In this document: positions 18,508 to 26,340 of the stretch, in pieces | How positions within the stretch are numbered: position 1 is the stretch's first letter | Layout of the letters: each line of letters begins with the position of its first letter | NCBI GenBank assembly: GCA_023418505.1 | Contig: JAEZZR010000011.1 | Location: forward strand, 186,001 to 250,000 | Direction of reading: 5' to 3' | DNA: 64,000 bases | Origin: Actinomycetes bacterium | Lineage (GTDB): Bacteria > Actinomycetota > Actinomycetes > Mycobacteriales > Mycobacteriaceae | The notes under the pieces: model-generated | The model's database searches: none | What the model saw: only the letters and a program-made list of their open reading frames with translations | Told to the model about the DNA's origin: nothing | Program-made: the position numbers and the translations under genes

Positions 18508-19305
18508 TTACAGGAATAGTAGCAGGGACAACGCCATCACGCCCATACCTGCGATAACGCCGTAGATCGCGGTGTGGTGGCGGCCAGTGGCAATCGCGGT
18601 GGGCAGCAGCTCGTCCAGGGAGATGAAGATCATCACGCCGGCAACGGCAGCGAAAGCAAAGCCCATGGCAGCCGGCCCCAAGAAAGGCATTAGCAGCAGG
18701 TAGCCCACAATCGCGCCGGCTGGCTCGGCGAAACCGGACAGGAAGGTCCACCACAGCGCCTTCTTCTTCGAACCCGTCGCCTGATGCACCGGAACCGCAA
18801 CAGCGATACCCTCGGGAATGTTGTGAATCGCGATCGCGATGGCAACCGGGATCGCAAGCTTGGGATCTTCCAAAGCTGCGATGAAGGTAGCGAAGCCTTC
18901 TGGGAAGTTGTGCAACGCGATCGCAATCGCGGTGAGCGTACCCATCTTCAGCAGCTTTTGGCGCTCGCGGGCAAGCTTCGGATCATCCAAGCCGGCAGGC
19001 TCGTGGGGATTGATGGGCTCTGGAACCACGCGGTCGATGATCGCGATTACCAGGATGCCCACGAAGAAGGCGGCCACGGCCAGCCAGTGTCCGGACTTCT
19101 CACCGAACGCCTCCCCCAATTGTTCGAAGCCCTCGGGCAAAATCTCGACGAACGAGACATAGAGCATCACACCAGCGGAAATACCGAGCGCCCCGGCCAT
19201 AAAACGCGGGCCTGGATTACGCCACATGGTGGACAGGATGCCACCAATACCAGTGGCTAAACCTGCCAGCAGCGTGATGCCTAAGGCAATAGCAACAGCA
19301 GACAC
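18508..19305 (-). CDS. ZIP-family divalent metal importer
   Basis: A 265-residue, eight-helix ZIP/ZupT-type transporter. The metal-binding helices carry the diagnostic motifs HNFPEG (in ALHNFPEGFATF) and HNIPEG (in AIHNIPEGIAVA), with an acidic-His loop in between. ZupT proteins import zinc, manganese, iron or cobalt; selectivity cannot be read from these motifs. A GTG at 19305 starts the frame. A perfect palindrome resembling the C. glutamicum MntR operator lies 66 bp upstream, and a DtxR-family regulator is the upstream neighbour on the same strand, which makes manganese regulation plausible. Confidence 0.88.
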   Translation of the reverse strand: MSAVAIALGITLLAGLATGIGGILSTMWRNPGPRFMAGALGISAGVMLYVSFVEILPEGFEQLGEAFGEKSGHWLAVAAFFVGILVIAIIDRVVPEPINPHEPAGLDDPKLARERQKLLKMGTLTAIAIALHNFPEGFATFIAALEDPKLAIPVAIAIAIHNIPEGIAVAVPVHQATGSKKKALWWTFLSGFAEPAGAIVGYLLLMPFLGPAAMGFAFAAVAGVMIFISLDELLPTAIATGRHHTAIYGVIAGMGVMALSLLLFL

Positions 19306-19370
19306 CTATCTATACTTTCTTCTCTCTACAGTGACAACTGTTTTCATTAAACCATAGGCCGGACGATTTG

Positions 19371-19388
19371 TGTTCGGCGCGCCGAACT
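19371..19388. promoter_or_regulatory. Putative MntR/DtxR-family operator
   Basis: TGTTCGGCGCGCCGAACT contains a perfect 16-bp palindrome (19372-19387). By position it matches 13 of 18 bases of the MntR motif TGTTCAATGCGTTGAACA that I recall for C. glutamicum, including both TGTTC/GAAC half-sites. It lies between the regulator gene's 3' end and the ZIP gene, just upstream of TTTAAT and TATAGA promoter-like sequences on the minus strand. There is no T-tract, so a terminator role is less likely. A second small palindrome ACAGTGACAACTGT is at 19328-19341. Confidence 0.6.
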
Positions 19389-19399
19389 CTTCTGGGCGT

Positions 19400-20089
19400 T
19401 TAGTTTTTATTTGTGACGAAGATCGCATCTGCGGCGCGTTTGCCCAGGGCAAATTCAGCGCCTTCGGCTGCGATTTGCAGCGAATCGGAAAACGGTGGCC
19501 CCGGTTGCACAGCAAGCTCACACCCCACCTTCACCCCATGGGAGTGCAAGTACTGCAGTAACTGCGGATCAGTATCGGAGATCCGCTCGACGACGAACTG
19601 GCCAGCCGTCACACCAGACAATGGTTGCGCAGCACTGTCGATCACTTTGCCTGCCGCCGTAGGAATCGGATCACCATGCGGATCCTTGGTGGGATACCCC
19701 AACACCTGGTCGATGCGATCGATCATAAAATCGGAGACCGCATGCTCTAAGTGTTCGGCCTCATCGTGGACCTGATCCCAGGTGTAACCCAGCTGCGCTA
19801 CTAAAAATGTTTCCAGCAGACGATGCCTGCGAATCATTGCCACGGCATAGGTCGCACCCACGTCGGTAAGCTCAAGCGACCCTTCGCGCACTAACCCCTG
19901 CTCCACCAGTTTCTTCAAGCCTTCAGAAACGGTGGATTTGCGCAGCTCGAGCTTTTTTGCCAGCTCAGAGGCGGTAATGGAAGCGTCAGACCACTCGCCA
20001 GCTGCCCAAATGACCTTCAAATAGTTCTGGGCGCTGGCAGACAATTCCGATAGTTGTGGCGTAGTTTTTAAGCGCTTAGCTGCTGACAT
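19400..20089 (-). CDS. DtxR/MntR-family metal-dependent transcriptional regulator
   Basis: A 229-residue regulator with the three-part DtxR layout: an N-terminal winged helix (ITASELAKKLELRKSTVSEGLKKL near residues 40-60), a metal-binding dimerisation domain (MIRRHRLLETFL and HDEAEHLEHAVSD, typical ligands Glu/His), and a C-terminal FeoA/SH3-like domain after about residue 150. It would repress metal-uptake genes when loaded with Mn or Fe. The adjacent ZIP importer gene and its palindrome are the natural target. ATG 20089 is preferred; an in-frame GTG lies six codons upstream. Whether it is the manganese sensor rather than a second iron sensor is inferred from context. Confidence 0.88.
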   Translation of the reverse strand: MSAAKRLKTTPQLSELSASAQNYLKVIWAAGEWSDASITASELAKKLELRKSTVSEGLKKLVEQGLVREGSLELTDVGATYAVAMIRRHRLLETFLVAQLGYTWDQVHDEAEHLEHAVSDFMIDRIDQVLGYPTKDPHGDPIPTAAGKVIDSAAQPLSGVTAGQFVVERISDTDPQLLQYLHSHGVKVGCELAVQPGPPFSDSLQIAAEGAEFALGKRAADAIFVTNKN

Positions 20090-20115
20090 AGCCACCAGCT
20101 TAACCACTAGGCAGC

Positions 20116-20151
20116 TTGCTTAATGTACATATGTACATGTACGTTCGTACA
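20116..20151 (+). promoter_or_regulatory. Leaderless promoter and nested palindromic operator of the TetR-MFS pair
   Basis: A promoter TTGCTT (20116-20121), 18-bp spacer, TACGTT (20140-20145) places transcription start at or next to the ATG at 20154, with no ribosome-binding site. From 20124 to 20151 four GTAC blocks (20125, 20133, 20139, 20147) are arranged symmetrically; the 28-bp block matches its reverse complement at 22 of 28 positions. Inside it TGTACATATGTACA (20124-20137) is a perfect palindrome. The operator covers the spacer and the -10 region, so autorepression is expected. Confidence 0.65.
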
Positions 20152-20153
20152 CT

Positions 20154-20696
20154 ATGGCTAGAGCAACACGGAATCCAGAAGCACGTCGGCAAGCAATCGT
20201 CGATGCAGCAGCAGAGTTACTACTGGAAATTGGCCTGCACGAGGTCACCCATCGCAAGGTGGCCGAACGCGCCCAAGTACCACTGGGCTCCACCACCCAA
20301 TATTTCGCCAACCGCGACGAGCTATTGATGGCAGCCATGACGCAACTAGGGCAAGCTTCCGACGCTGCCCTCGACGAATTAGAACACCAGATCACCTGTG
20401 CGGCCGATATCCCACATGCGCTGGCGGAGTTCTTCGGCATCTACTTAGCCGATCGTGAACGAGCCCGCGCCGAAGCGGTGTTTTACGTGGCCAACATAGA
20501 ACACCCACACATGCGCTCCATCAGCAACGCGGGCTACGCGCGCATGGAGCAAATCTTGAACCGATATATCAGCCCCACAGCTACCCAGACTGTGATGGTG
20601 TACACCGATGGCCTAATCCTCACCGGCTGTATGCGTAATACGCCGCTAGACCAAGAATTCATCACCACCACCCTGCAGAAACTACTGGAGGTCTAA
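20154..20696 (+). CDS. TetR-family repressor
   Basis: A 180-residue TetR protein. The helix-turn-helix is in residues about 26-50 (GLHEVTHRKVAERAQVPLGSTTQYFANRDEL region), followed by an all-helical ligand domain. ATG 20154 is directly at the end of the palindromic operator and appears leaderless. Its TAA (20694-20696) is immediately followed by the ATG of the MFS exporter, so both are co-expressed. By analogy with QacR/QacA the protein should repress the pump and release DNA on binding a cationic or lipophilic drug; the ligand is unknown. Confidence 0.87.
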   Translation: MARATRNPEARRQAIVDAAAELLLEIGLHEVTHRKVAERAQVPLGSTTQYFANRDELLMAAMTQLGQASDAALDELEHQITCAADIPHALAEFFGIYLADRERARAEAVFYVANIEHPHMRSISNAGYARMEQILNRYISPTATQTVMVYTDGLILTGCMRNTPLDQEFITTTLQKLLEV

Positions 20697-22184
20697 ATGC
20701 CTGCTCTCACGTCACGCCAACGCTGGCTGGCACTAGTCATGCTCAGCGCCGGACTTTTGCTGGTGATGATGGATATGACCATCCTGATTATGGCGCTACC
20801 CACCATCACCGCGGATCTCGGATCGACCACTACCCAGCAGCTCTGGATGGTAGACATCTACTCGCTAGTACTTGCCGGCCTGCTCATCCCGATGAGTGTG
20901 CTGGCCGATCGCCATGGCCGACGACTGATCCTGCTGATCGGTTTCGCGATCTTCGGCGGTGTTTCACTATTAGTGCTCTTTGCGAACACCTCGGAGATGG
21001 TGATCGCTTTACGCGCGGCACTGGGTATCGGCGGCGCCATGGTCATGCCCACCACCCTGTCGATGATTCGCACCATTTTCACCGATGGTGCCGAACGCGC
21101 CAAAGCGTTAGCGATCTGGTCGGTGATTGCGGGGTGCGGTACCGTCGTCGGCCCAGTAGTCGGCGGCGCACTACTGAATTACTTCAACTGGCATGCGGCA
21201 TTCCTGGTTAACGTGCCGTTCGTAGCTATCGCGATCATCGGAGGCATCACGCTGCTACCCGAGGCAAAGTCCACCAACCCGCCGAAGTGGGACGTACTTG
21301 CCACCGCACTGACCATCTCCGGCATGGTTGCCATCGTCTGGAGCATCAAGCAGCTGGGCAAGCACGGTTGGGGTGACCTCACGTCGTTAGCCGTACTCCT
21401 GCTAGGCGCCGCACTCATGGGCGCATTCGTGCTGCGCTGCCTGCGCCACCCCGAACCGATGCTGGACGTGCGCCTATTTAAGAAGTTGCCGTTTACCGCC
21501 GGCACCATAGCGGCGCTAACGGGCAGCTTGACGATGGGTGGCGTGATGCTCCTGGTAGCACAGTGGTTGCAGGTGATTCTGGGGTTCTCGCCATTGCAGG
21601 CAGGCCTGGCGTCGTTGCCGATCGCACTCGGTTCGTTCCTCACCGCACCGTTCGCACCAGCGCTGGCGCAACGCATTGGCGCGCGCACGGTACTAGCGGG
21701 AGGCCTGGCAATTTCCGCACTTGGTTTGGTTGCGATCGCGATGCTGCCGCTCGATACTTACGCGCAGATAGTACTGCCATTAGCGCTGGTGGGCGCCGGA
21801 GTTGGCTCGCTTGCGATCGGCACCGCCATCATCATGGGATCCACACCCGAGCACAAAGCAGGCAATGCCGCCGCGATTGAAGAGACGATGTACGACGTTG
21901 GCAACGTCCTCGGCATCGCTATCCTCGGCAGCATCGCGGACATGACATTCCGCAACTTCCTGGCCACCCACCACATGCCGGCCGAGGCACAGGAATCTTT
22001 AGTAGGGGCACATACAGTTGCGGAGCAAGCCGGCATTCCAGAGCTGGTTATTTTAGCTAACGACGCATATCTTTCGGGTATCAATAGCGCCGCCCTGCTG
22101 GGTGCCGGTTTATTGGCTGCAGCGGCTATCGCCGGTTTCGCGCTAGTGCCACGGGGCTTCGACATCACAGCTACTGAAAAGTAG
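20697..22184 (+). CDS. MFS drug exporter, 14-TM DHA2 family (QacA/SmvA-like)
   Basis: A 495-residue drug:H+ antiporter with about 14 hydrophobic segments. Near the N-terminus MMDMTILIMALPTITADL corresponds to family motif D1, where the Asp in the first helix is conserved; LADRHGRRLILL is motif A, and IAGCGTVVGPVVGGALL is motif C of antiporters. It would expel lipophilic or quaternary cationic compounds. It starts directly after the TetR stop codon. Resistance phenotype is inferred only. Confidence 0.87.
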   Translation: MPALTSRQRWLALVMLSAGLLLVMMDMTILIMALPTITADLGSTTTQQLWMVDIYSLVLAGLLIPMSVLADRHGRRLILLIGFAIFGGVSLLVLFANTSEMVIALRAALGIGGAMVMPTTLSMIRTIFTDGAERAKALAIWSVIAGCGTVVGPVVGGALLNYFNWHAAFLVNVPFVAIAIIGGITLLPEAKSTNPPKWDVLATALTISGMVAIVWSIKQLGKHGWGDLTSLAVLLLGAALMGAFVLRCLRHPEPMLDVRLFKKLPFTAGTIAALTGSLTMGGVMLLVAQWLQVILGFSPLQAGLASLPIALGSFLTAPFAPALAQRIGARTVLAGGLAISALGLVAIAMLPLDTYAQIVLPLALVGAGVGSLAIGTAIIMGSTPEHKAGNAAAIEETMYDVGNVLGIAILGSIADMTFRNFLATHHMPAEAQESLVGAHTVAEQAGIPELVILANDAYLSGINSAALLGAGLLAAAAIAGFALVPRGFDITATEK

Positions 22185-22204
22185 GGATCGGTTTCCTTGA
22201 AGCT

Positions 22205-22223
22205 ATAGGTTCGCCTATCCTGG
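22205..22223. promoter_or_regulatory. Candidate DtxR iron box
   Basis: ATAGGTTCGCCTATCCTGG matches 14 of 19 positions of the established corynebacterial DtxR consensus TTAGGTTAGSCTAACCTAA, with an exact TAGGTT half and a symmetric ATAGG/CCTAT core (22205-22209, 22214-22218). It ends 5 nt before the GTG start of the first siderophore permease, so DtxR-Fe binding there would block transcription or its start. This fits iron-repressed siderophore uptake. Confidence 0.6.
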
Positions 22224-22228
22224 GGGCG

Positions 22229-23287
22229 GTGAAGAGCAAACACGCGGCCACACTGCGGCTCTACGGGATGCTGTGTGTGACCATCCTTATCCTACTGTGC
22301 GGGTTCAGCCTGACAGTGGGATCGCGGCAGACGCCGTTTATTCCGTCGTTAGCTGCCATCCCCGACGCAATAAACTTCGCGCTATTTCCTGCTAACAACC
22401 CGTTGGTGGGCGATCCCAGCGAACACGCACAACTGGCGGTGCTGATCGGTGGGCTGCGTATCCCGCGCACGCTGGTAGCTGTCATTACCGGCGTCACGCT
22501 GGGCATCGCGGGTGCGATCATCCAAGGACATACGCGCAATCCACTGGCAGATCCTGGTGTGCTGGGTATCAATGCGGGTGGCGCCGCTGCGATCGTAGGC
22601 GCGACGTACCTGGGTCTGTCCCCTTCGGCGTGGACTGCGCCACTCTATGCCATCGCCGGCGCCGGAATAATTACGGTGCTGGTGTTTTTGCTGTCTTCGA
22701 CCGGAAAAAGCTCGGCCAATCCGATGACCATTATTCTGGCCGGCACCGCTTTGACCGCACTGCTGATGGCTTTCGTAAATGCAATGGTGCTCACCAGTAC
22801 GCAGGCCTTGGACTCCTTCCGCAGCTGGGCCACCGGATCGGTGGAAGCCACCCCGATGCAAACCTTCTGGGTGGTACTTCCCTTTGCGGTGGTAGGCGTG
22901 CTGTTGGCGGTACCACAAGGGCGGGCGCTGAATCTGTTGGGGCTAGGCGAAGCTTCGGCACACGCGTTGGGATTGCCGGTACAGCGCTATCGGGTGCTGG
23001 GGATTGTGGCGGTAGCGGTGCTCGGTGGTACCGCGGTAGCCGGCGCGGGGCCGATCGCTTTCTTGGGATTAGCCGCACCGCACATTGTGCGCAGTTTTAC
23101 TGGACCTGATTACCGGCTAATCCTGCCTTTTTCGGCCGCGGTAGGTGGGATTTTGGCGCTATCGGCGGACATCATCAGCCGCATCGTCGTGCAACCCGCC
23201 GAACTTCAGATGGGTATCGTGCTGGCGCTGGTGGGCGTGCCGATCTTTATTAGCCTGATCCGCCGCGGGAAGGTGAATGCACTGTGA
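22229..23287 (+). CDS. Iron-siderophore ABC transporter permease (FecCD family), first
   Basis: A 352-residue BtuC/FecCD-type permease with nine to ten membrane helices. Family features include LRIPRTLVAVITGVTLGIAGAIIQGHTRNPLADPGVLGI (seen as the RxPR-x-GxxLxxxGxxxQ...NPLADPxxLG pattern around residues 75-115) and the cytoplasmic coupling segment GPIAFLGLAAPHIVR near 275. The GTG at 22229 has GGGGGCG just upstream. It overlaps the second permease by 4 bp. Together with the second permease and the ATPase it forms the importer for ferric siderophore; the ligand is undetermined. Confidence 0.88.
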   Translation: MKSKHAATLRLYGMLCVTILILLCGFSLTVGSRQTPFIPSLAAIPDAINFALFPANNPLVGDPSEHAQLAVLIGGLRIPRTLVAVITGVTLGIAGAIIQGHTRNPLADPGVLGINAGGAAAIVGATYLGLSPSAWTAPLYAIAGAGIITVLVFLLSSTGKSSANPMTIILAGTALTALLMAFVNAMVLTSTQALDSFRSWATGSVEATPMQTFWVVLPFAVVGVLLAVPQGRALNLLGLGEASAHALGLPVQRYRVLGIVAVAVLGGTAVAGAGPIAFLGLAAPHIVRSFTGPDYRLILPFSAAVGGILALSADIISRIVVQPAELQMGIVLALVGVPIFISLIRRGKVNAL

Positions 23288-24339
23288 AAACGGCAATTCG
23301 CGCAGGATCGATTTCGCTGCCGGTAAATATCCGTCTGCTGGTGGTGAGTGGGCTCACTGTGGTGCTCACCTGGGTAGCATTCGCCAGCCATGTCGCGCTG
23401 GGCGATTATCCTTTGACGCTCGCCGATGTGATGCGAGTATTGCTAGGCGACGGCACCGCAATCGAAAACAAGATCGTCTTCGAAGTGCGCATGAGCCGCG
23501 CTGTTGTAGCCGTACTGACCGGCATGGCGCTTGGTTTCGCCGGAGCCCTCACCCAAAGTGTGGCGCGCAATCCGCTGGCCAGCCCCGACGTCTTAGGCAT
23601 TACCCAGGGTGCAGCTTGCGCCGTGGTACTCACCATCGCTGGCACCGGCGTGTTCCTGCCGGACAGCGTGGGGCGGTTCTTAACCGGGCTGGGCCTGCCG
23701 CTGGTAGCAATCCTCGGCGCATTCATTGCAGCTAGCGTGATTTGGTGGCTGGCCAAACCCGCCCGAGGTTCCACGATGTCTCTGGTGCTGATCGGCGTGG
23801 GGGCTGCAATATTCTTACAGTCGATCAGCACCTGGGCAATGGCGTACACGGATACCGATCGGGCAGCATCGGCACGCCTGTGGATCACGGGATCACTGAA
23901 CGGGCGCGATTGGAACCAAATGTGGGGGCCACTGCTAGCGGTGGTAGGTGCGCTGTTGATTGCCGGTTGGTTGAGCTTTCAGCTCTCTGCCCTATCGCTG
24001 GGCAACGCCACCGCGCACACATTGGGCCACAACGTCACACGGGCACAACTAGTACAGCTGATCGTGGCGCTGATTCTGACCGCAGTAGCGGTGAGTGCGG
24101 CAGGACCGATCGGCTTCGTTGCCTTCGTTACGCCGCAGATCGCGCGACTAGCCGGCGGTACGCCCACCCCGCCGCCGGTGTTATCAGCGCTGATGGGCGG
24201 GCTGCTAGTGCTGACTGCTGATCTCGTCGCCCGCGTCGCCCTGCCCTGGGAGCTACCCGTAGGCATCATTACCGCATTCTTTGGCGCCCCCGTATTGATC
24301 GCGTTGATCATCTCTTTGAATAGGAAATCCAGCGTATGA
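23284..24339 (+). CDS. Iron-siderophore ABC transporter permease (FecCD family), second
   Basis: A 351-residue permease paralogous to its upstream neighbour, with the same NPLASPDVLG motif near residue 100 and the GPIGFVAFVTPQIAR coupling helix near 275. In FecCD-type importers two permeases form the heterodimeric channel. It starts with GTG overlapping the previous stop by 4 bp, and its end overlaps the ATPase start by 4 bp (ATGA), so the three genes are tightly coupled. Confidence 0.88.
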   Translation: MKTAIRAGSISLPVNIRLLVVSGLTVVLTWVAFASHVALGDYPLTLADVMRVLLGDGTAIENKIVFEVRMSRAVVAVLTGMALGFAGALTQSVARNPLASPDVLGITQGAACAVVLTIAGTGVFLPDSVGRFLTGLGLPLVAILGAFIAASVIWWLAKPARGSTMSLVLIGVGAAIFLQSISTWAMAYTDTDRAASARLWITGSLNGRDWNQMWGPLLAVVGALLIAGWLSFQLSALSLGNATAHTLGHNVTRAQLVQLIVALILTAVAVSAAGPIGFVAFVTPQIARLAGGTPTPPPVLSALMGGLLVLTADLVARVALPWELPVGIITAFFGAPVLIALIISLNRKSSV

Positions 24340-25121
24340 CCTCCAGTTTTATCACCCAGGATCTCACGGTGTCCTATGGAGACAAGACCATTTTGAACGG
24401 ATTGTCACTCCAGATCCCAAAGGGGAAAATCACCACGTTGATTGGCCCCAATGGTTGCGGGAAGTCCACCTTGCTGAACAGTCTGTGTGGCCTGCTGGAC
24501 TATTCGGGCGAGATTGCTCACGACGGCACGCCCATCGACCAGCTGAAGCCCAAAGATCGGGCGCGCCAAATTGCGCTGTTGCCGCAGTCGCCGATCGCGC
24601 CAGAAGGATTGACGGTCTTTCAGCTGGTCACTCGGGGTCGCCACCCGCATCAATCGTGGTTACAGCAGTGGTCGGCTGAAGATGAGGCCAAAGTTTCGCA
24701 TTCGCTGGACGTCGTCGGCGCAAGCGCTCTAGCCCAATCGACGTTGCAGAACCTCTCCGGTGGGCAACGCCAACGTGCGTGGATCGCGATGACACTGGCG
24801 CAAGATACGCCGACAGTGCTTCTCGACGAACCGACCACCTACCTCGACCTGGCGCACAGCATCGATATCTTGCGTCTAGTGCGACGGCTGCGACAACAAG
24901 AGCACAAGACCATCGTGATGGTGCTGCACGACCTGAATCTTGCCGTGCGCTATTCCGATCACCTGATTGTAATGAGCCCCGATGGCACGATTGCCGCTGC
25001 CGGCGAGCCGAACAGAGTTATTGATGCGGCGCTATTGAAGCAAACGTTCGGCCTTGATGCGGTGGTGATTGAAGACCCGGAAACTGCTGGCCCATTGATC
25101 GTGCCTCGTAAAGACGATTAA
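24336..25121 (+). CDS. Iron-siderophore ABC transporter ATP-binding protein (FecE family)
   Basis: A 261-residue ATPase. Walker A is GPNGCGKST (about 37-45), the Q-loop is ALLPQSPIAPEGLTV, the signature LSGGQRQRAWIAM lies near residue 139, Walker B is TVLLDEPTTYLD and the switch histidine is in VLHDLNLA. The RGRHPHQSW segment is typical of the FecE/FepC group. It energises the two permeases; the binding protein is encoded next but from its own promoter, after 113 bp of control sequence. Confidence 0.9.
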   Translation: MTSSFITQDLTVSYGDKTILNGLSLQIPKGKITTLIGPNGCGKSTLLNSLCGLLDYSGEIAHDGTPIDQLKPKDRARQIALLPQSPIAPEGLTVFQLVTRGRHPHQSWLQQWSAEDEAKVSHSLDVVGASALAQSTLQNLSGGQRQRAWIAMTLAQDTPTVLLDEPTTYLDLAHSIDILRLVRRLRQQEHKTIVMVLHDLNLAVRYSDHLIVMSPDGTIAAAGEPNRVIDAALLKQTFGLDAVVIEDPETAGPLIVPRKDD

Positions 25122-25167
25122 GTATCTACCAGCAAAATTATTAAGCTATGGCTTATTTTATAACTCT

Positions 25168-25226
25168 TTGCCTAGACAACCTACAGCGGTATAGTGACCT
25201 TACATTTACCTAAAGGTTGGGTAAAT
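25168..25226 (+). promoter_or_regulatory. Promoter and inverted-repeat operator of the siderophore-binding lipoprotein
   Basis: TTGCCT (25168-25173), a 16-bp spacer and TATAGT (25190-25195) form a good promoter. Directly downstream, around the expected start, ATTTACC (25204-25210) and GGTAAAT (25220-25226) are perfect 7-bp inverted arms with a 9-bp spacer. A window at 25195-25213 also matches 12 of 19 DtxR-box positions. Iron control is plausible but the inverted repeat is not a canonical DtxR box. Confidence 0.6.
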
Positions 25227-25276
25227 GACGGATCTTGGGTACCACACATCCAAACCGAGTGAAAGGAAACGCTGCA

Positions 25277-26338
25277 TTGCGTCGCACACATACTTACCGC
25301 ACCAAGCTTTTCGCCACGATTGCTGCGGGCGCTTTAACTATCAGCCTGGCTGCTTGCTCCAATGATTCCGAGGAAGAGACCACGGCAACAAGCGCAGCTG
25401 AAAGCGCAACTTCGGAAGCGCAAGACGATGGCCAGTGGCCACGCACAATCACCACGCTGAACGGCAATGGTGAAGAAACCGAAGTCACGATTGAAAGCAA
25501 GCCAGAAAACATCGTGAGCACCTCGGTCACGCTGACCGGTGGCCTGCTAGCTATCGACGCTCCTGTGAAAGCAACCGGCACTGTGAATAACCGTGCGCCT
25601 CTTGCTAACCAGGACGGCTTCTTTACCCGGTGGGCTGATGAAGTCGAATCCAAGGGCGTGAAGTCGATCTACGTTGGCGAACCAAACGTTGAAGCTGTAC
25701 TGGCTGAAGCACCAGACCTAGTGATTATCAGCTCCGCCGGCCAGGATTCTGCAATTGATCTCTACGATCAGCTAGCCGACACCGTGCCTACCGTGGTGAT
25801 CGACTACTCCAAGCAGAGCTGGGAAGAAACCGCTGAGCAACTTGGCGAAGCCACCGGCAACGAAAAGGGCGCCGAGGATGCCATCAAGCGCTACGAAGAT
25901 CGCGTTGAAGAAGTTAAGAACGCAATCAACGCACCAGAGCAGCCTGTGAACATTGTGTCTTTGGCTCAAGAAGGTGGCGGACTGAACTTCTGGACCAAGG
26001 ATTCCGCGCAGGGCCGCATTCTTACCGACCTTGGCTTCGAGGTTGCACAGCCGGACGAAAGCTTGGTAGATACCAGCAGCAACTTCGCAAAGCGCAAGGA
26101 CACCCGACCAGTTTCGGCGGAAAACGTCGCACCAGCGCTGACGGGGCTGACCGTGTTTGCTCTCAATGCCGATGGCAAGCAGAGCCCATCTGAGGTGCTA
26201 AAAGAAAATCCACAGCTAGCAACCGTGCCAGCTGTGGAATCAGACAGTGTCTATGACTTGCAGCCTGATACTTTCCGTATCGACTACTTCAGCGCCATGA
26301 ACTTCCTCGACGAGATCGAGGCTTTCTTCGGCAAGTAG
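25277..26338 (+). CDS. Iron-siderophore ABC transporter substrate-binding lipoprotein
   Basis: A 353-residue periplasmic-binding protein of the FepB/FecB (class III) group, anchored to the membrane by lipid. From TTG 25277 (GAAAGGAAAC upstream) the leader is short and basic, then hydrophobic, ending in the lipobox LAAC with Cys27; an earlier GTG at 25259 or an upstream ATG-like start would lengthen the leader. A Ser/Glu/Thr linker follows. The two alpha/beta lobes contain ENIVSTSVTLTGGLLAI, and EAVLAEAPDLVII typical for the family. It supplies the permease-ATPase system encoded just upstream. The ferric ligand is unknown. Confidence 0.87.
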   Translation: MRRTHTYRTKLFATIAAGALTISLAACSNDSEEETTATSAAESATSEAQDDGQWPRTITTLNGNGEETEVTIESKPENIVSTSVTLTGGLLAIDAPVKATGTVNNRAPLANQDGFFTRWADEVESKGVKSIYVGEPNVEAVLAEAPDLVIISSAGQDSAIDLYDQLADTVPTVVIDYSKQSWEETAEQLGEATGNEKGAEDAIKRYEDRVEEVKNAINAPEQPVNIVSLAQEGGGLNFWTKDSAQGRILTDLGFEVAQPDESLVDTSSNFAKRKDTRPVSAENVAPALTGLTVFALNADGKQSPSEVLKENPQLATVPAVESDSVYDLQPDTFRIDYFSAMNFLDEIEAFFGK

Positions 26339-26340
26339 CT

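Noticed and set aside
19372..19387. Intrinsic terminator for the DtxR-family gene
   Set aside because: The palindrome lacks a loop and a following T-run, and matches an operator motif better.
25204..25226. Canonical DtxR box at the binding-protein promoter
   Set aside because: The symmetric arms ATTTACC/GGTAAAT do not fit the 19-bp consensus when aligned on their centre; only an offset window reaches 12 of 19.
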